Positions 34,140-45,539 of a stretch of DNA of 64,000 nt are shown in pieces. The notes below the pieces were generated by a model that did no database searches, had not been told where the DNA came from, and saw only the letters and a program-made list of their open reading frames with translations. Positions within the stretch are counted from its first letter, which is position 1; every line of letters begins with the position of its first letter. This DNA comes from Paramacrobiotus metropolitanus (lineage: Eukaryota; Tardigrada; Eutardigrada; Parachela; Macrobiotidae), in contig NW_026570280.1 of the NCBI RefSeq assembly GCF_019649055.1, positions 744,001 through 808,000 on the forward strand, written 5' to 3'. Both the position numbers and the translations under genes were made by a program.

Positions 34140-34209
34140 CCCGGCATAATCCAGCATGAGATCATGCAGTCGGACTGATTTTTAGGACCTCGTGCTGTAT
34201 GATGCCGGG
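34140..34209. pseudogene. Inverted pair of astacin zinc-site fragments
   Basis: Arms of 24 bases at 34140-34163 and 34186-34209 are reverse complements with four mismatches. Each strand encodes the astacin zinc helix start: plus strand GIIQHEIMQ, minus strand PGIIQHEVLKISPTA. The minus-strand version continues the same way as the trace at 9841-9890. No other protease sequence flanks it. Confidence 0.65.
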
Positions 34210-34740
34210 CGATGGGAATACAGTTGTCCGAATCGGGATAGACCCACCACTATCAGCAGCAATAACTGGCTGGATGGAGTTCACGAGAACAGCTTCCTGA
34301 AGCAGCCGTCAATGACATTCTTTATGATGCGAATTATGGGACGCTGCATTACGCCGCCATCCAGTACGCGTATCGTCTTCCAGTTCCGGCATCAACATCC
34401 CCCAGGTATCAGGTCAACAGCCTGTCGATCTGAGCTCGGATCGAAAGGCTATTGGCCTAAGCCGGGGATTGTCGAGGATTTCCCGTCGAAACGGATTAAC
34501 ACGATGAATTGGTTAATGCGGCGCTTACCGGTTCGGCTGCGGAATAACTCCTATCCACGCCACAAAAGGGATGGAATAAAGACCGGCATCCGACTGTGTA
34601 AATTTTGTAGTCTACAGTTTTCCGTGAACACTGCGATGGTGCGGCTGAACGAGCGCAGGCGGATGTTAGAAACATACAGTTTGGCTGCTAGTATAATTAT
34701 GGCCGATTGTCCGCAAGGTGGCTACGTGATGTGCAGACAG

Positions 34741-35030
34741 CGAGACAATAAAAGGCAACTTTAAAATCGAATATGACCAGTTACTGAATATTTTCAAACG
34801 CGTTCAACCTTTTATAGTAAACTCCGTTTGCGATCAGTGTGGCGCCGGTGTAATCCAAATGCAAAGAGTAAAGCAGAGATATCGCACAGTATATTGGCTA
34901 TGCAACGGATCACTGTGTGTAACAGTGTTCGACTTTGAACTTGAGTTTGATCAGAGCCGCTTTTATTCATGGGAAAACAATCAAAACATCATTCGTGATT
35001 GTGTACAATATTATTCAGGAATGTACGTAT
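34741..35030 (+). pseudogene. Unknown coding remnant R2, open copy
   Basis: A continuous frame reads NFKIEYDQLLNIFKRVQPFI, then VNSVCDQCGAGVIQMQRVKQ, RYRTVYWLCNGSLC and DFELEFDQSRFYSWENN. The two C-x2-C/C-x4-C-like pairs spaced by an aromatic block (C..C, then WLC....C) resemble the zinc ribbon that opens ISXO2/Merlin-type transposases. The match is loose and I do not claim it. The same peptide occurs, frame-broken, on the minus strand at 9530-9720, so it belongs to a repeated element or gene. The frame is open upstream only to about 34741, where sequence shared with the 9.8 kb copy begins again after a ~480-base unshared block (34250-34740). Confidence 0.4.
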
Positions 35031-35317
35031 ACAGATACAGCAGTAACAGAACTATGTATATAGAAAATATACGTATATACATACGCGTTTTTCCGCTGGA
35101 TTTTTTTATTTTGTGTATTATTTGATGTAATTACCCGTATTTGTGTAGTATTCGATTGGTTTTCCGGATTGCTGCTGTTTGTGCTGGTGGCTGACAGAAG
35201 TGGCTCAATCTGTACCAAGTTCAGTTTAAACCGTCACTGTCTCGTTGCGGACCAAAATCCGCAACGACCGCAACAGCAATATAATATGTACGCAAATAGC
35301 ACGTCAAACCTTGCTGC

Positions 35318-35858
35318 CTCAACACGGCTTGTAAGCCGCAACACGCAGCAACGGGCCGCAACCTGTGCCAGCGTCAGCGCTGAAACAGGCTGCCGCAACG
35401 CCGCAACAGCCGCAACACGGCTTATAAGCCGCAACACGCAGCAACGGGCCGCAACCAGTGCCAGCGTCCGCGCTAGCACACGCTGCCGCAACAGCCGCAA
35501 CACGGCTTATAAGCCGCAACACGCAGCAACGGGCCGCAACCAGTGCCAGTGTCAGCGCTGAAACAGGCTGCCGCAACGCCGCAACAGCCGCAACACGGCT
35601 TATAAGCCGCAACATGCAGCAACGGGCCGCAACCTGTGCCAGCGTCAGCGGTGAAACAGGGTGCCGCAACGCCGCAACAGCCGCAACACGGCTTATACGC
35701 CGCAACACGCAGCAACGGGCCGCAACCAGTGCCAGTGTCAGCGCTGAAACAGGCTGCCGCAACGCCGCAACAGCCGCAACACGGCTTATATGCCGCAACA
35801 TGCAGCAACGGGCCGCAACCAGTGCCAGTGTCAGCGCAAACACAGGCTGCCGCAACGA
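35318..35858 (-). repeat. 93-bp GC-rich satellite, inverted short array
   Basis: About six units of the same satellite as 45540-50092, in the opposite orientation (gccgcaacacg.cttataagccgcaacacgcagc order). The units are more diverged and include variants (gaaacaggctgccgc) not common in the main array. The preceding 60 bases already contain ccgcaacgaccgcaaca. Long frames on both strands are repeat translation. Confidence 0.9.
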
Positions 35859-35859
35859 A

Positions 35860-38060
35860 AAACAACGTTAGTTCCTTTTTGGACGGTAAGGTTGTTTGAA
35901 CTGATTGCATGAACCAGAACCAGGAACCAGTATTGTTTGGCCAGGCTCTATCCGCCTTTGCAGATAAACTTATTTTATTTATTTTTACTAGGGGATTATT
36001 CAACATTTCTACAAAATATTAGAATTTTTGAAATTTAGACTCGGAAAAAGTGCCCTGGTTAGAGTTTTCCCATATTTTGCACAGTTTAAGTTTCTGTTTC
36101 TTAAGTTGCTTACCAGGTGTAAAACTCCCTTATAAAATTAATTTCACGGAATTTTCTCTCTCGGTTGCTGCTTGTTCTGCTGTCAATTAATAACCTTAAA
36201 CCGTTCGAAGTATCCACATCCGACAGCTGTCGTTGCTAATCGTTCGTGATCTTTTGATTAAAAACAGGGCAAGTTAGCAAGGTTACTTGTTCTTTTTTGC
36301 TGCGATGATTTCTGATTATTTTGCTTACCATCTTTAATTTCATAGCAGGATGGAACAACTCAAAAACATGCCTGCATATTCTAAAGAGCTGAATGAGCGG
36401 GGAATATCGTATTGGTGGCCAATCCTTCTTAAACTGAGCAGCTACCCTCCGCTCTGTCCGTCTTATAGCTAGCTACCTTTCGCTAGATCTGCAAATATGT
36501 ATAACTATCTTACTTATCACCATCCTTTTTCCCACTCCCATTCCCACAACAACCTTGTACCATTCCCATAAATATGTTTGAATATCATAATCAATCTCAT
36601 TCTCAGTACCAACTCCCATTACTATTTCCCGTACTGAATATCCCAGGGTTTACTTTCACCCCACCGACTGTGCACTTTACGCAAAATCCTTTTTTATCAG
36701 TGCGCTGCGGCATATTTCTCTCTGGTCAACAACATCTGCCTAAGCAGCTAGACCAAAATTGCAGACACGCAATCGCTTCATTGCTGTGTCACGTAAAGAT
36801 TTCTTTTAGCGATATTCGCGTGCGCTAGCCTTTTTCTGATTGTTAAGGGCGATATGCCCGTACATGCTGTTATCTGATATACCGTTCCACTTGTTGCTCT
36901 TTTATACCACTGTTTTTGCGCTTTTCTGGCACAGTTGCCGCCATACAGTCTGATTTCCTTCATCAACAAATCCCTGACTTGAATTGCCGTCTCGTTTGTT
37001 GCCGTTTATGCATATCTCCGTAAACACCGCATATTAGACTACGAAACCGGCCGGTCTTATACCGTCGTGACCTTTCCATTTGTTGTGCTCTGCCATAAAT
37101 TATGTAACAGCTGTCAATCCTCCTGATAGTTGTGGCAAACTATCTCCTTGGTGGTGTGGAGTGACGGACACGTTGTTTGGATCGTGTCCACAATTTTGAA
37201 TCGTGCTTGAATGGTGTTGATTATCGAGATATTGTGGAACGGCCATGAGAACAGGAATCGCGCAACCCTTATTGCAACATCCGAGACAAGCTCCGGTTTC
37301 TGTCTTGGAACCTTTCAGCGACCACATTACTACCTTGGAACCTTGTGCAGCCGTCGAAATAGTATCAAACAAGAGGTGGACAAAGACAGCAGCAGCGGCC
37401 CAGCAACGGGATTACCCATTTTCGAGGCGTTGCTCTCTGCGGTCATTATCTGTACTGTGTAAGTGTGTTGCATGAATGTCCACTGTGTAAGTGTGTTCCA
37501 TATATTGCATACTGTGTAAGGGCCCGTTCTGGCGTACACCTATCTATCTTAATTGCTTAGCGAGATTTGAGTTCAACCGGGGACAACCGCCTAATTGCAT
37601 TAGGTCCCAAAATTGCGTTCACGCAGTACACCTATGCTAACGTTAATTACCTAGCTCTTAATTGGTAGATAGCAATGTACGGCCTGAACAGTGCTTTGCT
37701 ATCAAAAGGTACCTTTTGGTCGGCTCCGTAGACACAATGGTTAAGACGTATAGGAACCACTTGAGGTTCCTATTTTGTGCTCATCTTAAGACTTTTACAA
37801 TAGAAAAGATTCCAAACAATTAATTAATGGCTCCGTATTGGCCCGTAACCCATTTCCACATAATTTGAAAACGGACATTATCATTAACTGGCATTTCTGC
37901 TTCAGTGTGATTGAACAGTTGCACGATTTGTAGTCCTAAAATTCCAATACTCGTATTTCACATTGTTGTTGATACCTTTTTGATTGCGCTTTCACACAAC
38001 TTTCCAATTCCTAAAATTATTAACGGGCATTCTGCTAATTCATAGTACGCACGATCTGAC
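35860..38060. other. No supported gene
   Basis: On the minus strand at 36969-36778 a 63-codon frame contains GTVYQITACTGISPLTIRKR, which has a helix-turn-helix look (TVYQI..TGIS..TI.KRL). There is no partner domain or splice site to support it. The other frames near 37100-37540 are unconvincing. Confidence 0.4.
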
Positions 38061-38063
38061 AAT

Positions 38064-38354
38064 ATGAATATTGTTAACACTTTATACGAACTTGCCGCAT
38101 TGTCGGCGGCCGAAACTGCAAAGTTATGTAACACTACGGCAGAACTTCTGAATCCCAATATGACTTGCACAAACGGAATAAATATCGCGGAAATTGTCGA
38201 AGATGTCGTGACTAACGATATATTTGGAGAAGAGTCCATTGCAGATGAACTTCGACGGATCCGAACACCAATTGATCGCAAAGGCCGTTTCAATTCGGTG
38301 ACCGAAATGCTGAGGTTTGTGCCAATTATACGGCATCAAATAATTATTATATAA
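38064..38354 (+). CDS. Small ORF upstream of Harbinger transposase, uncertain
   Basis: A 96-codon frame (MNIVNTLYELAALSAAETAK ... IRTPIDRKGRFNSVTEMLRF) lies about 160 bases before the transposase-coding sequence on the same strand. Its composition is protein-like (acidic, helical), and it ends in a basic segment leading towards the transposase. It could be a first exon or second ORF of the Harbinger element, which classically encodes a second DNA-binding protein. However, no MYB/SANT motif is visible and no donor site before the stop is convincing. Confidence 0.35.
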   Translation: MNIVNTLYELAALSAAETAKLCNTTAELLNPNMTCTNGINIAEIVEDVVTNDIFGEESIADELRRIRTPIDRKGRFNSVTEMLRFVPIIRHQIIII

Positions 38355-38514
38355 ATTGCACGAGAAGGTACTCGCTAATATATACTGACGGTATATCTAC
38401 AAAGCTCACGACAAAATTGTGCACTAAAAGACACACGTAGAGAGTAATGAGCGCGATGTTGGCGCTTTAATGATAGCCACTGCACTACGGTTATTTCAAT
38501 AATGACATTTTTAG

Positions 38515-39950
38515 TTTTCCCAACCAAGAATTCCGCCGCCACTTTCGACTGGATCGGTCCACTTTTCAAGTTTTATGTGAACAGCTGGCGCCACTGATAT
38601 ATCCCGAAGTTACCATCGACATGCCTGCGACTGATTGGGTGTTCACAAATAACTGCATTACTTTATCAGTAGCAGTTTCCTTATACATTCTTGGACATCG
38701 TGCGAGTTTCACAGTGGTTTCTGCTGTTTTTGGCATCGGGAGGTCAACTGCTTATGCATATTTTGCAAAATTTTTGATTGCTATGAAGGGACGTTTTGGT
38801 GATTCATTAAACCAACCCCTTACGTCTGCCCAAGTCGAAAAATATGCGGAAGACTGCAGCACTGCTTTTCGTGAAAAAGGTGCAGTTTGGTGTCCAAAAA
38901 TTATTGGCGCCGTGGATGGTTCGCATATTTATATTAACGCCCCGTCTGAGGGCCCAGAAGGTTACTATAACCGGAAGCAGAGATACAGCGTTATCTTACA
39001 GGTACCGATTATACTAAAAATTTTCAACACATACATACAGTAGGTACTCGTAACACAAATTGAAGGAAAGTAATAATACATTTTCAAGTTTATATTATCC
39101 TGAATTCAACTTAGTTTAAAATTTAGGCAGTTGCTTCCCCATCTTGCGAAATTTTGCACGCTGTATTCGGGTTTGCCGGTCGTGTACATGATGCACCTGT
39201 GTACAAGAATTCGGGAGTGTCGCAATGGTTGCCCCCCAGCGCTACGTTGCTGGGTGACAGCGCGTACCCTTTCAGCCAGCAGCTGATTACGCCATTTCGC
39301 GACGATGGCACACAGCGTTATCTTACAGGTACCGATTATACTAAAAATTTTCAACACATACATACAGTAGGTACTCGTAACACAAATTGAAAGAAAGTAA
39401 TAATACATTTTCAAGTTTATATTATCCTGAATTCAACTTAGTTTAAAATTTAGGCAGTTGCTTCCCCATCTTGCGAAATTTTGCACGCTGTATTCGGGTT
39501 TGCCGGTCGTGTACATGATGCACCTGTGTACAAGAATTCGGGAGTGTCGCAATGGTTGCCCCCCAGCGCTACGTTGCTGGGTGACAGCGCGTACCCTTTC
39601 AGCCAGCAGCTGATTACGCCATTTCGCGACGATGGCACACTCGACCGGAGCAAAAAACACTACAATAGGATGATATCGTGTAAACGGAGTTGTGTGGAGC
39701 GAACGTTTGGTCAGCTAAAAGGAAGGTGGACAATTATGTTCCACATTCCGTATCGCGATATGAACACAGTGAATCTCGTAATACTTGTCTGCTGTCTGCT
39801 CCATAATATATGCGTTGGACATCTGGACCTGTTTGACTTCGATGATACACCGGCGGAAATCGTTGAGCAGAGCTACAATGAGGATGTACCTGTCGAAACG
39901 CCTGCTGAAGATCGTACAGTTACAAGTACAGTACAGTACGTACAGTACCG
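38515..39950 (+). pseudogene. Harbinger-type (HARBI1-like) DDE transposase with duplicated exon
   Basis: Exon A (about 38515-39001) encodes the N-terminal FRRHFRLDRSTFQVLCEQLA and GIGRSTAYAYFAKF, an HTH-like region, then the first catalytic Asp in IIGAVDGSHIYI. Exon B encodes HAVFGFAGRVHDAPVYKNSG, the second Asp in LLGDSAYP, and the Glu in SCVERTFGQLKGRW. The whole DDE_Tnp_4 triad is therefore present. A 125-base intron (39002-39126, GT-AG) separates the exons. Intron and most of exon B are tandemly duplicated (327 bp: 38985-39311 and 39312-39638). Splicing from 39001 to the second acceptor at 39453 would skip the extra copy and keep the frame; otherwise the protein is broken. No terminal repeats were identified. 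Harbinger elements act in the nucleus on DNA, usually with 3-bp target duplications. Confidence 0.8.
38985..39638. repeat. 327-bp tandem duplication inside the transposase
   Basis: Bases 38985-39311 and 39312-39638 are almost identical (one visible difference: gaaggaaag or gaaagaaag). Each contains the end of exon A, the whole intron and the first 185 bases of exon B. The junction joins ggcac to acagcg through a shared aca, consistent with slippage or unequal exchange at microhomology. The high identity indicates a recent event or an assembly duplication. Confidence 0.92.
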
Positions 39951-40431
39951 CATCATACGTTTTAACGTTACTGAACAACCTGTGCGAACCCACTTTAACT
40001 TTAACTGCTTTTCTCCAAAATTTTTATGTGTTTCTTAAAGGCTTAAGCATACATAAATTTCACAATCCAGCTGCTTGTGAAACGGGTTTCCAAATGGTAC
40101 GCAGCGCGCGCTGTTCCGCTTGTTTCTGCGGAGAGCGATCGGTGCGCGCGTTTAACTTCGATCTCGTAATGGTTGAAAAAATTGCTACATACCACAAATT
40201 ACATCCAATTTCTGCTGCAAAACGTAAGTGTAAACTGCATCATCTCCAGAAACGGTGAACGAGCACATAAAATTAAACTAACCTCGTACAGATTGTTCGG
40301 TATTAGCGGAATTATACACTGCATTCAGCCTAGCCCAAAGTTCCCATAGACAACAGCACAGTTTTCTTAAATTATAGCCGGTGACGGGGCCCTGGTTAGA
40401 TCTTTATTAAGGAAATTTGATCATTTATTAG

Positions 40432-43400
40432 GTGACAATCTTTGGCGGCGCTGGGAAGGTTATTCAGGGGTTAGCTGTAACACTGAGATGCCGGTGGTGT
40501 GAATCCCGCTACTCTCCATGCACATGGACGAACCGACAAAATTCTACCTATCGTTTTTACGACACGGAGCAGTCATTTATTGATGTCTCACAGGACATTT
40601 TCGTCTGCAGGAAATTTGCTAAAGAAATCGTGAATAACATGTATGTTTCGACACCACTGTATGCAGATTCTTTTATTGCTTAGTAAGTATTCTTTAGATT
40701 TTTTTAATCACGCCACCTACGATGGAATCGCGGAAACAATGAAGCATACGTATGGTTGGAATAAATGTAAGTCATAGGCATCTGATGTGATTAAAACATT
40801 AATCTCAACAGATGTACGGCGTTTAGCCTTTTAAAATTTTTTTCTTTTCCAGTGTTCTCACGAAAAACTGTTGCTGCCATTTTTATGCGACATGAAATTG
40901 AATGCGACATCAGAGAACAAAAGATCAACTTCGAGTTTGAGGAGCAGAGAAGTGTTCTGCAATATTTGGAAAAGCGTATGGATGAAATCTTTACAAGCAC
41001 GTACAAACACCGCTGTTCTGATGAGTGCGTCGCCAAGCAGTGTGGAAAACTGTTTATTATGGATGGACTTTGGAAAATCGTATTTCGGCACTGTATAGCT
41101 GAAGTGCAAGTGGGTGGTGATGTATGAACCTATCCTGCAAACTCAGCACATTTAAATGGGCCTGCTTGCCGCTCAAATAGCTGTTCTTAAGCTACGTATT
41201 ACAGCATCATTATTATAGACGATATCCGGTACATCAATTGATGCTTTCGCTCGTGATCTGCGAATACCATGCTATACCTGATAGCTAAAATATGGTTTCA
41301 TGATCCAAAGACCTACGAGTAATTTTCATCCAGCAAGCTGCCGTTGCGCATCAGTTTTATGATAGCAAAATGTTAGTGACCGTAAATCTAAGAGCATGCT
41401 TTTCCAGAATATCGTGAAAGGGATTTCTCTGATCAACTTTCCTCAAGTATGCATGCACTCGCCATGTGGCAATTCCCTGTTCTGTCTGAAACACCGCATT
41501 TTCGAAGAAGAAGAAGAAGAAGAAAATGGAAAAGAAAGCGATAGAATCACAATCCATATGGCAGGCAAGTACTGTTATTGCCAAGGTGAAATGTATGGTA
41601 CGCTCATTTGCAAGCGTCGATTTCTCTGTTACGTGTTGGTAAAGCTGTTACCATGTACATCAAAACGGTACGAGTATTAATCTGAGCTGGAAGCGAGTAT
41701 TTTTAGTAATTTTTCTTAGTTGCAAATCCGTGGAGTTTACTTACCAGTCGTTAACCGCGGTTGAGTTCACCGCACAAACGCTTCGGCTATTTAACGCACA
41801 GCATGCATCTGGTAAATGCTGCTCCGGTAATGTTTTTATCGATAGGTGACTGTTTACAGTTGCATTCCTGCCTCGCACCAGTTTCGAATAGTTCGGCAAA
41901 TTAAATTTAAAAATATTTTTGTTTTTTACTTTGAATTTTGTACTTATAAAATTTAATTTTTGATTACGGATCAGAGTGCTTGTGGTACGATTCAAACGCT
42001 GGATGTGGTAATACGCATCCAATCGGTTAAAACGGGGTTAGGGAAGCCGTGACTTTAGAGGGCTTGTATAGCGACCTTCTAAAAAATTCCTTAAGTGATA
42101 TTTTTCAATCTGAATTTTATAGTGCTGACTGTCCTAAAAGGTTTATTATATGAGCTAGGAATCCAGGAATAACTTTTTCGAGACTGCAGCTCGAACTGGT
42201 CCCGAGCGGCACCGAAACAAATGGAGCCAAGGGAAAGATCGAAGAGAAAGCTGCGGCCAAACAAATTTTTTGCTGCAGCTAAAATGTGTGCAACAGAAAT
42301 GTCGCGCGTTGTTTTGCGTATTTTGTGTGCACATTGTGAACCACCAGTCGCCCCGAACTTTCGGTTTTTTTCCTCTCACTTAGTTAAGAAACCGGATACC
42401 GCAGAGCTGATGCACGAGTAAAATCAAAATTTATGTCCCTTGTACACATTAATGCAACTGTGATCAACATTAAAAACCTGCAAAATGACGGCGAAAACGC
42501 ACATGGTAGACTGGAAGCTGTTGACCGGTTGTTTAGTATGAAAGAAACAGTGACCGTTTGCTCTGAATCACTGAGATATTTGTACAAGATTTTCTGGGTC
42601 CGCTTCAGTCTTGTAGTGCTAGCCACAAGCAGTGCATTACTCTGGGTCAGCCAACGTTGCCTTTGCCGTCCAATTTAACTTGCCGTTTCAGTTTGCCGTT
42701 TGTAACTTTACTTTTGCCTTTTCTTTGGAAAAGCCGTTATCAAAACAATTTAAAGTTTCAAAACACGCGGCCTCTACAAGCCTTTGCCTTTGGAAAACGA
42801 ATTACCGTTAACACGTTGCCGTTACCAAACTTGATTTTCTACGGTTTTCGGTTTCAAACTTTTTTTACATTACCTGTGCACGTTATGCGCGGTGCGCACA
42901 GTGTTTAATGTGTGTTGCCAGACTTTGATTGTTGCAGGAGTTTCCAGGGCATTACAGACTAAAGCAAAAATGAGCATCGATTCAATCTTAAGCGGGGAAG
43001 TGAATGCTGGGTCTGAAGACATTACCTGCCGGAAGTTTGATCCGAATCTCGGCTGCAGGAAAGACAAAGGGGAAAACCAGCGCGGGCATCTGTACAGTCG
43101 CGGTTATCTGTTTTTGGTGGGCCCGACTGGCCATATTTTCAGCTTCGCTCCCATCTACAGGTACGCTGTCTCACGATATTGAAGGCACGTTATATTTCGC
43201 GCGGTAGTGCCTGTGATCGGTTTTAAAATCAATCGAGCGCGCACGAACGTATGCGAATCTAAAACAAATCTCCAACGTTTGTTTACGAAAAAGTCGATAG
43301 TCACCGTTCCCACCAAAATATTAAAAATTAATTCAAAATTGCGCGCTATCGCTTTGCAAGCTTGATCATATTGCAGGCTAAGCTTGCTGTAGCGGTAAAT

Positions 43401-44140
43401 TACCGCTACAGCAAGCTTAAAAAATTACATCCAGCAATTTTGCATGCAGTTGGCAGTAAACTTGCAGTTTGCACTTCATTAAAGGATGAGAACAGCAGTT
43501 TTTGCAGTTGTTGCGCATTTCCTCATAACAGCATTAATGCTGTCATTAAGAAGAAGTAGTAAATCTGCGAAAACGGCTTTGAAATTTTTTCTCGAAAATC
43601 TATGAAATATTTAACGTAACCACTGCTAACATCACGGGGTTTGCTTTTAGAGCCGAGAGTCTTGGGCAGGTGTACCTGTTTATTGTCGGTGCGCTGTACG
43701 AGTTGTTGCAAGACGTCGCGCCGGAAGAATGGGAAAAAGTCTTTATATGTTACGATAACATCTGTCAACTCAACCGACTGAAGGCCGCAGCCGAACCTTT
43801 GCCGTTTCCCGAGCCTTTTGACCAACTCTGGAGTCGTGTATCCAAAATCGTCGACGGGTTACACATTCAGAACCACAAGGATTCCAAATGCAAAGAAAAA
43901 TACCACCCCAGTCTGTACTTAAAGAGCCATCCGACTGCCACTGAGCGAAATACAATGGCTGCCGAACAGACTTTCTCTTGGCTAGCCAAGTACAAGAAGC
44001 AACTGAATGCAATGAACAAAAGCAGGCAGTTTTTCTTCATTCACCGAATGGCAGTTCGTCGAAACGATTATCTTTCCGACTGCTTAGCGGACAATAGCCG
44101 GCCTGTTGGCGGTACCATGCGCACCTTCAAGGAAAAGTAG
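40432..44140 (+). CDS. Cysteine-cluster/KDZ transposase gene, multi-exon
   Basis: A chain of plus-strand exons fits the CxC plus KDZ (Kyakuja-Dileera-Zisupton) architecture. 40432-40680 has paired cysteines (LRCRWCESRYSPC) and YRFYDTEQSFIDVSQDIFVC. 40852-41127 has FEEQRSVLQYLEKRMDEIFT, HRCSDEC, KQCGKLFIMDGLWK. 41396-~41570 has ISLINFPQVC, CGNSLFCLKH and an acidic EEEEEEE run. 42938-43160 starts the nuclease-like KDZ core (DITCRKFDPNLGCRKDKGEN, HLYSRGYLFLVGP, FSFAPIYR). 43651-44140 completes it (AESLGQVYLFIVGALYELL, FICYDNICQLNRLKAA, DGLHIQNHKD, NTMAAEQTFSWLAKYKKQLN, FFIHRMAVRRN). The join from 43160 (ACAG|GTACGC) to 43651 (TTTTAG|AGCC) is in frame. KDZ proteins are eukaryotic DNA transposases. 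Frames at 42221-42421 and 42433-42626 may be further exons but are not recognised. In-frame continuity of the early exons was not established, so it may be partly decayed. Confidence 0.7.
43161..43650 (+). other. KDZ gene intron containing a perfect palindrome
   Basis: A 490-base GT-AG intron between the two KDZ-core exons. It contains 43380-43418: two perfect 18-base arms (aagcttgctgtagcggta and complement) around aat. Confidence 0.65.
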
Positions 44141-45535
44141 GCAGCTTTTGCTGCTCTGATAGCGCCTGGCACAAGGTTTGCGTTATGCAAACAAAACTTT
44201 TTCTGATTGGGAATTTGATAGCATAAATAAACTTTCTTTGGTCATGTGAACGTTTCATTGCGTTTTTATGTGTGACGTTCAATAAAATTGATTTTCCGTA
44301 GTTAAAATAAAAAAGCTGTTTATCGCGTTGTGCTCGTACACAGTTTCAAACGAAGATCAAAATTAACGTTTAAACCTAATCAAATGTTCCTTAGTTCTCT
44401 ACTGCAATGTCTACTCCTTTACCTAGCCCAGAAGCATTTGTAATTTACACAAACACTTTAAAAATGCGCAGCTTGGCAAATACTGAGCTCCTCTTTTGAC
44501 TAGTTTCATCACGTCCACTCACAATTAATTTGTTCCAGGGCGCTGATAACATTTGCCCTTGAACGAATATTTTCTGAAGTTGCACGCACGCTAATTTGAC
44601 CCAGTCTTAGTTGTTGTTTCTGTGGTTTTCACGGGCAAAACCGTTCGAACGGATGAAGGGACGGATGGACAATTTTACTTGCACAGCGGTAAAACAGTCA
44701 GGCGGTAAAAAATATACGTCCGCCTTAAATTTTGCCCGGCCGGGGTTTTGCAAACTTCTCGATTGGGCGAACCGTCTGGACTGTATCTTCTACACGGTCG
44801 GTTCTTCCGGGACTGCATATTCCTGGGCGTCGATTTTTCCGGTTACACCAGGATCCAATAAAATTACTCGGTCTGCGGCACTTTGCTATTGCTACAAGAA
44901 GCGTTCCCACGACGCCAGGTACTACTGATAAATCGGTACCGAGGTGCAATCAAGGTCATTTGTGGAATACTCATTTCCTGATGCCTCTCGTACTATTTGC
45001 CAAAACTTTATCACGTGTCTTGCAGAAGAAAACTTGGTTCCCTACTTGGCTAATGCTGCTCATTCTCGATTCGATACTCTTTGTGCTTTTATAGACGTAT
45101 TGGCTCCTGGCTAGGGCGTCCGTCGCAGCCAAAACGCCCGTGATTCACGCGGCAAATACATCCTGTTGAAATTGTCTTTTTGTTACTGTAATGGTGACAT
45201 GGCTGTGCGGACTATAAACTGTATTTCAGAAGCCTCAGCTTGGAGCATTAAAAAGAATGAGAAACATGACAAAAAAGTACCTGAATACAAAATTCGCATC
45301 CGCATTTCGCACGAATTCCCCTCGTGATCGTGTGTATCATGTTCTTCAAAGAGGATGAATAGCCGATATAATGACCGTAGCGATTTTGTTGAATCCTTGA
45401 ATTCAACAAAATTTGAAAGTCTGTCCAACTGTCTTTCCGCCCCAGAAGTTAAATATAATTTCCATATAACGGAATATTTTTCTTATCCCGCATCTTCCGC
45501 ATTTCGTCATCACTTTCTTATTCCATACCTTCCTT
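44141..45535. other. No supported gene
   Basis: Frames at 44611-44928 and 44732-45094 overlap on the same strand; neither is recognisable. Possible 3' end of the KDZ element lies in the first few hundred bases, but no terminal repeat was found. Confidence 0.4.
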
Positions 45536-45539
45536 ATTT

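Noticed and set aside
35319-36006. Overlapping 130-178-codon frames on both strands
   Set aside because: Same satellite in inverted orientation, not a gene.
36778-36969. Helix-turn-helix-like peptide TVYQITACTGISPLTIRKRL
   Set aside because: Isolated 63-codon frame without partner domain, copies or splice support; kept only as a note.
37700-37800. Candidate tRNA or small RNA around a taggaacc/ggttccta hairpin
   Set aside because: No matching A and B boxes or cloverleaf; only one short stem.
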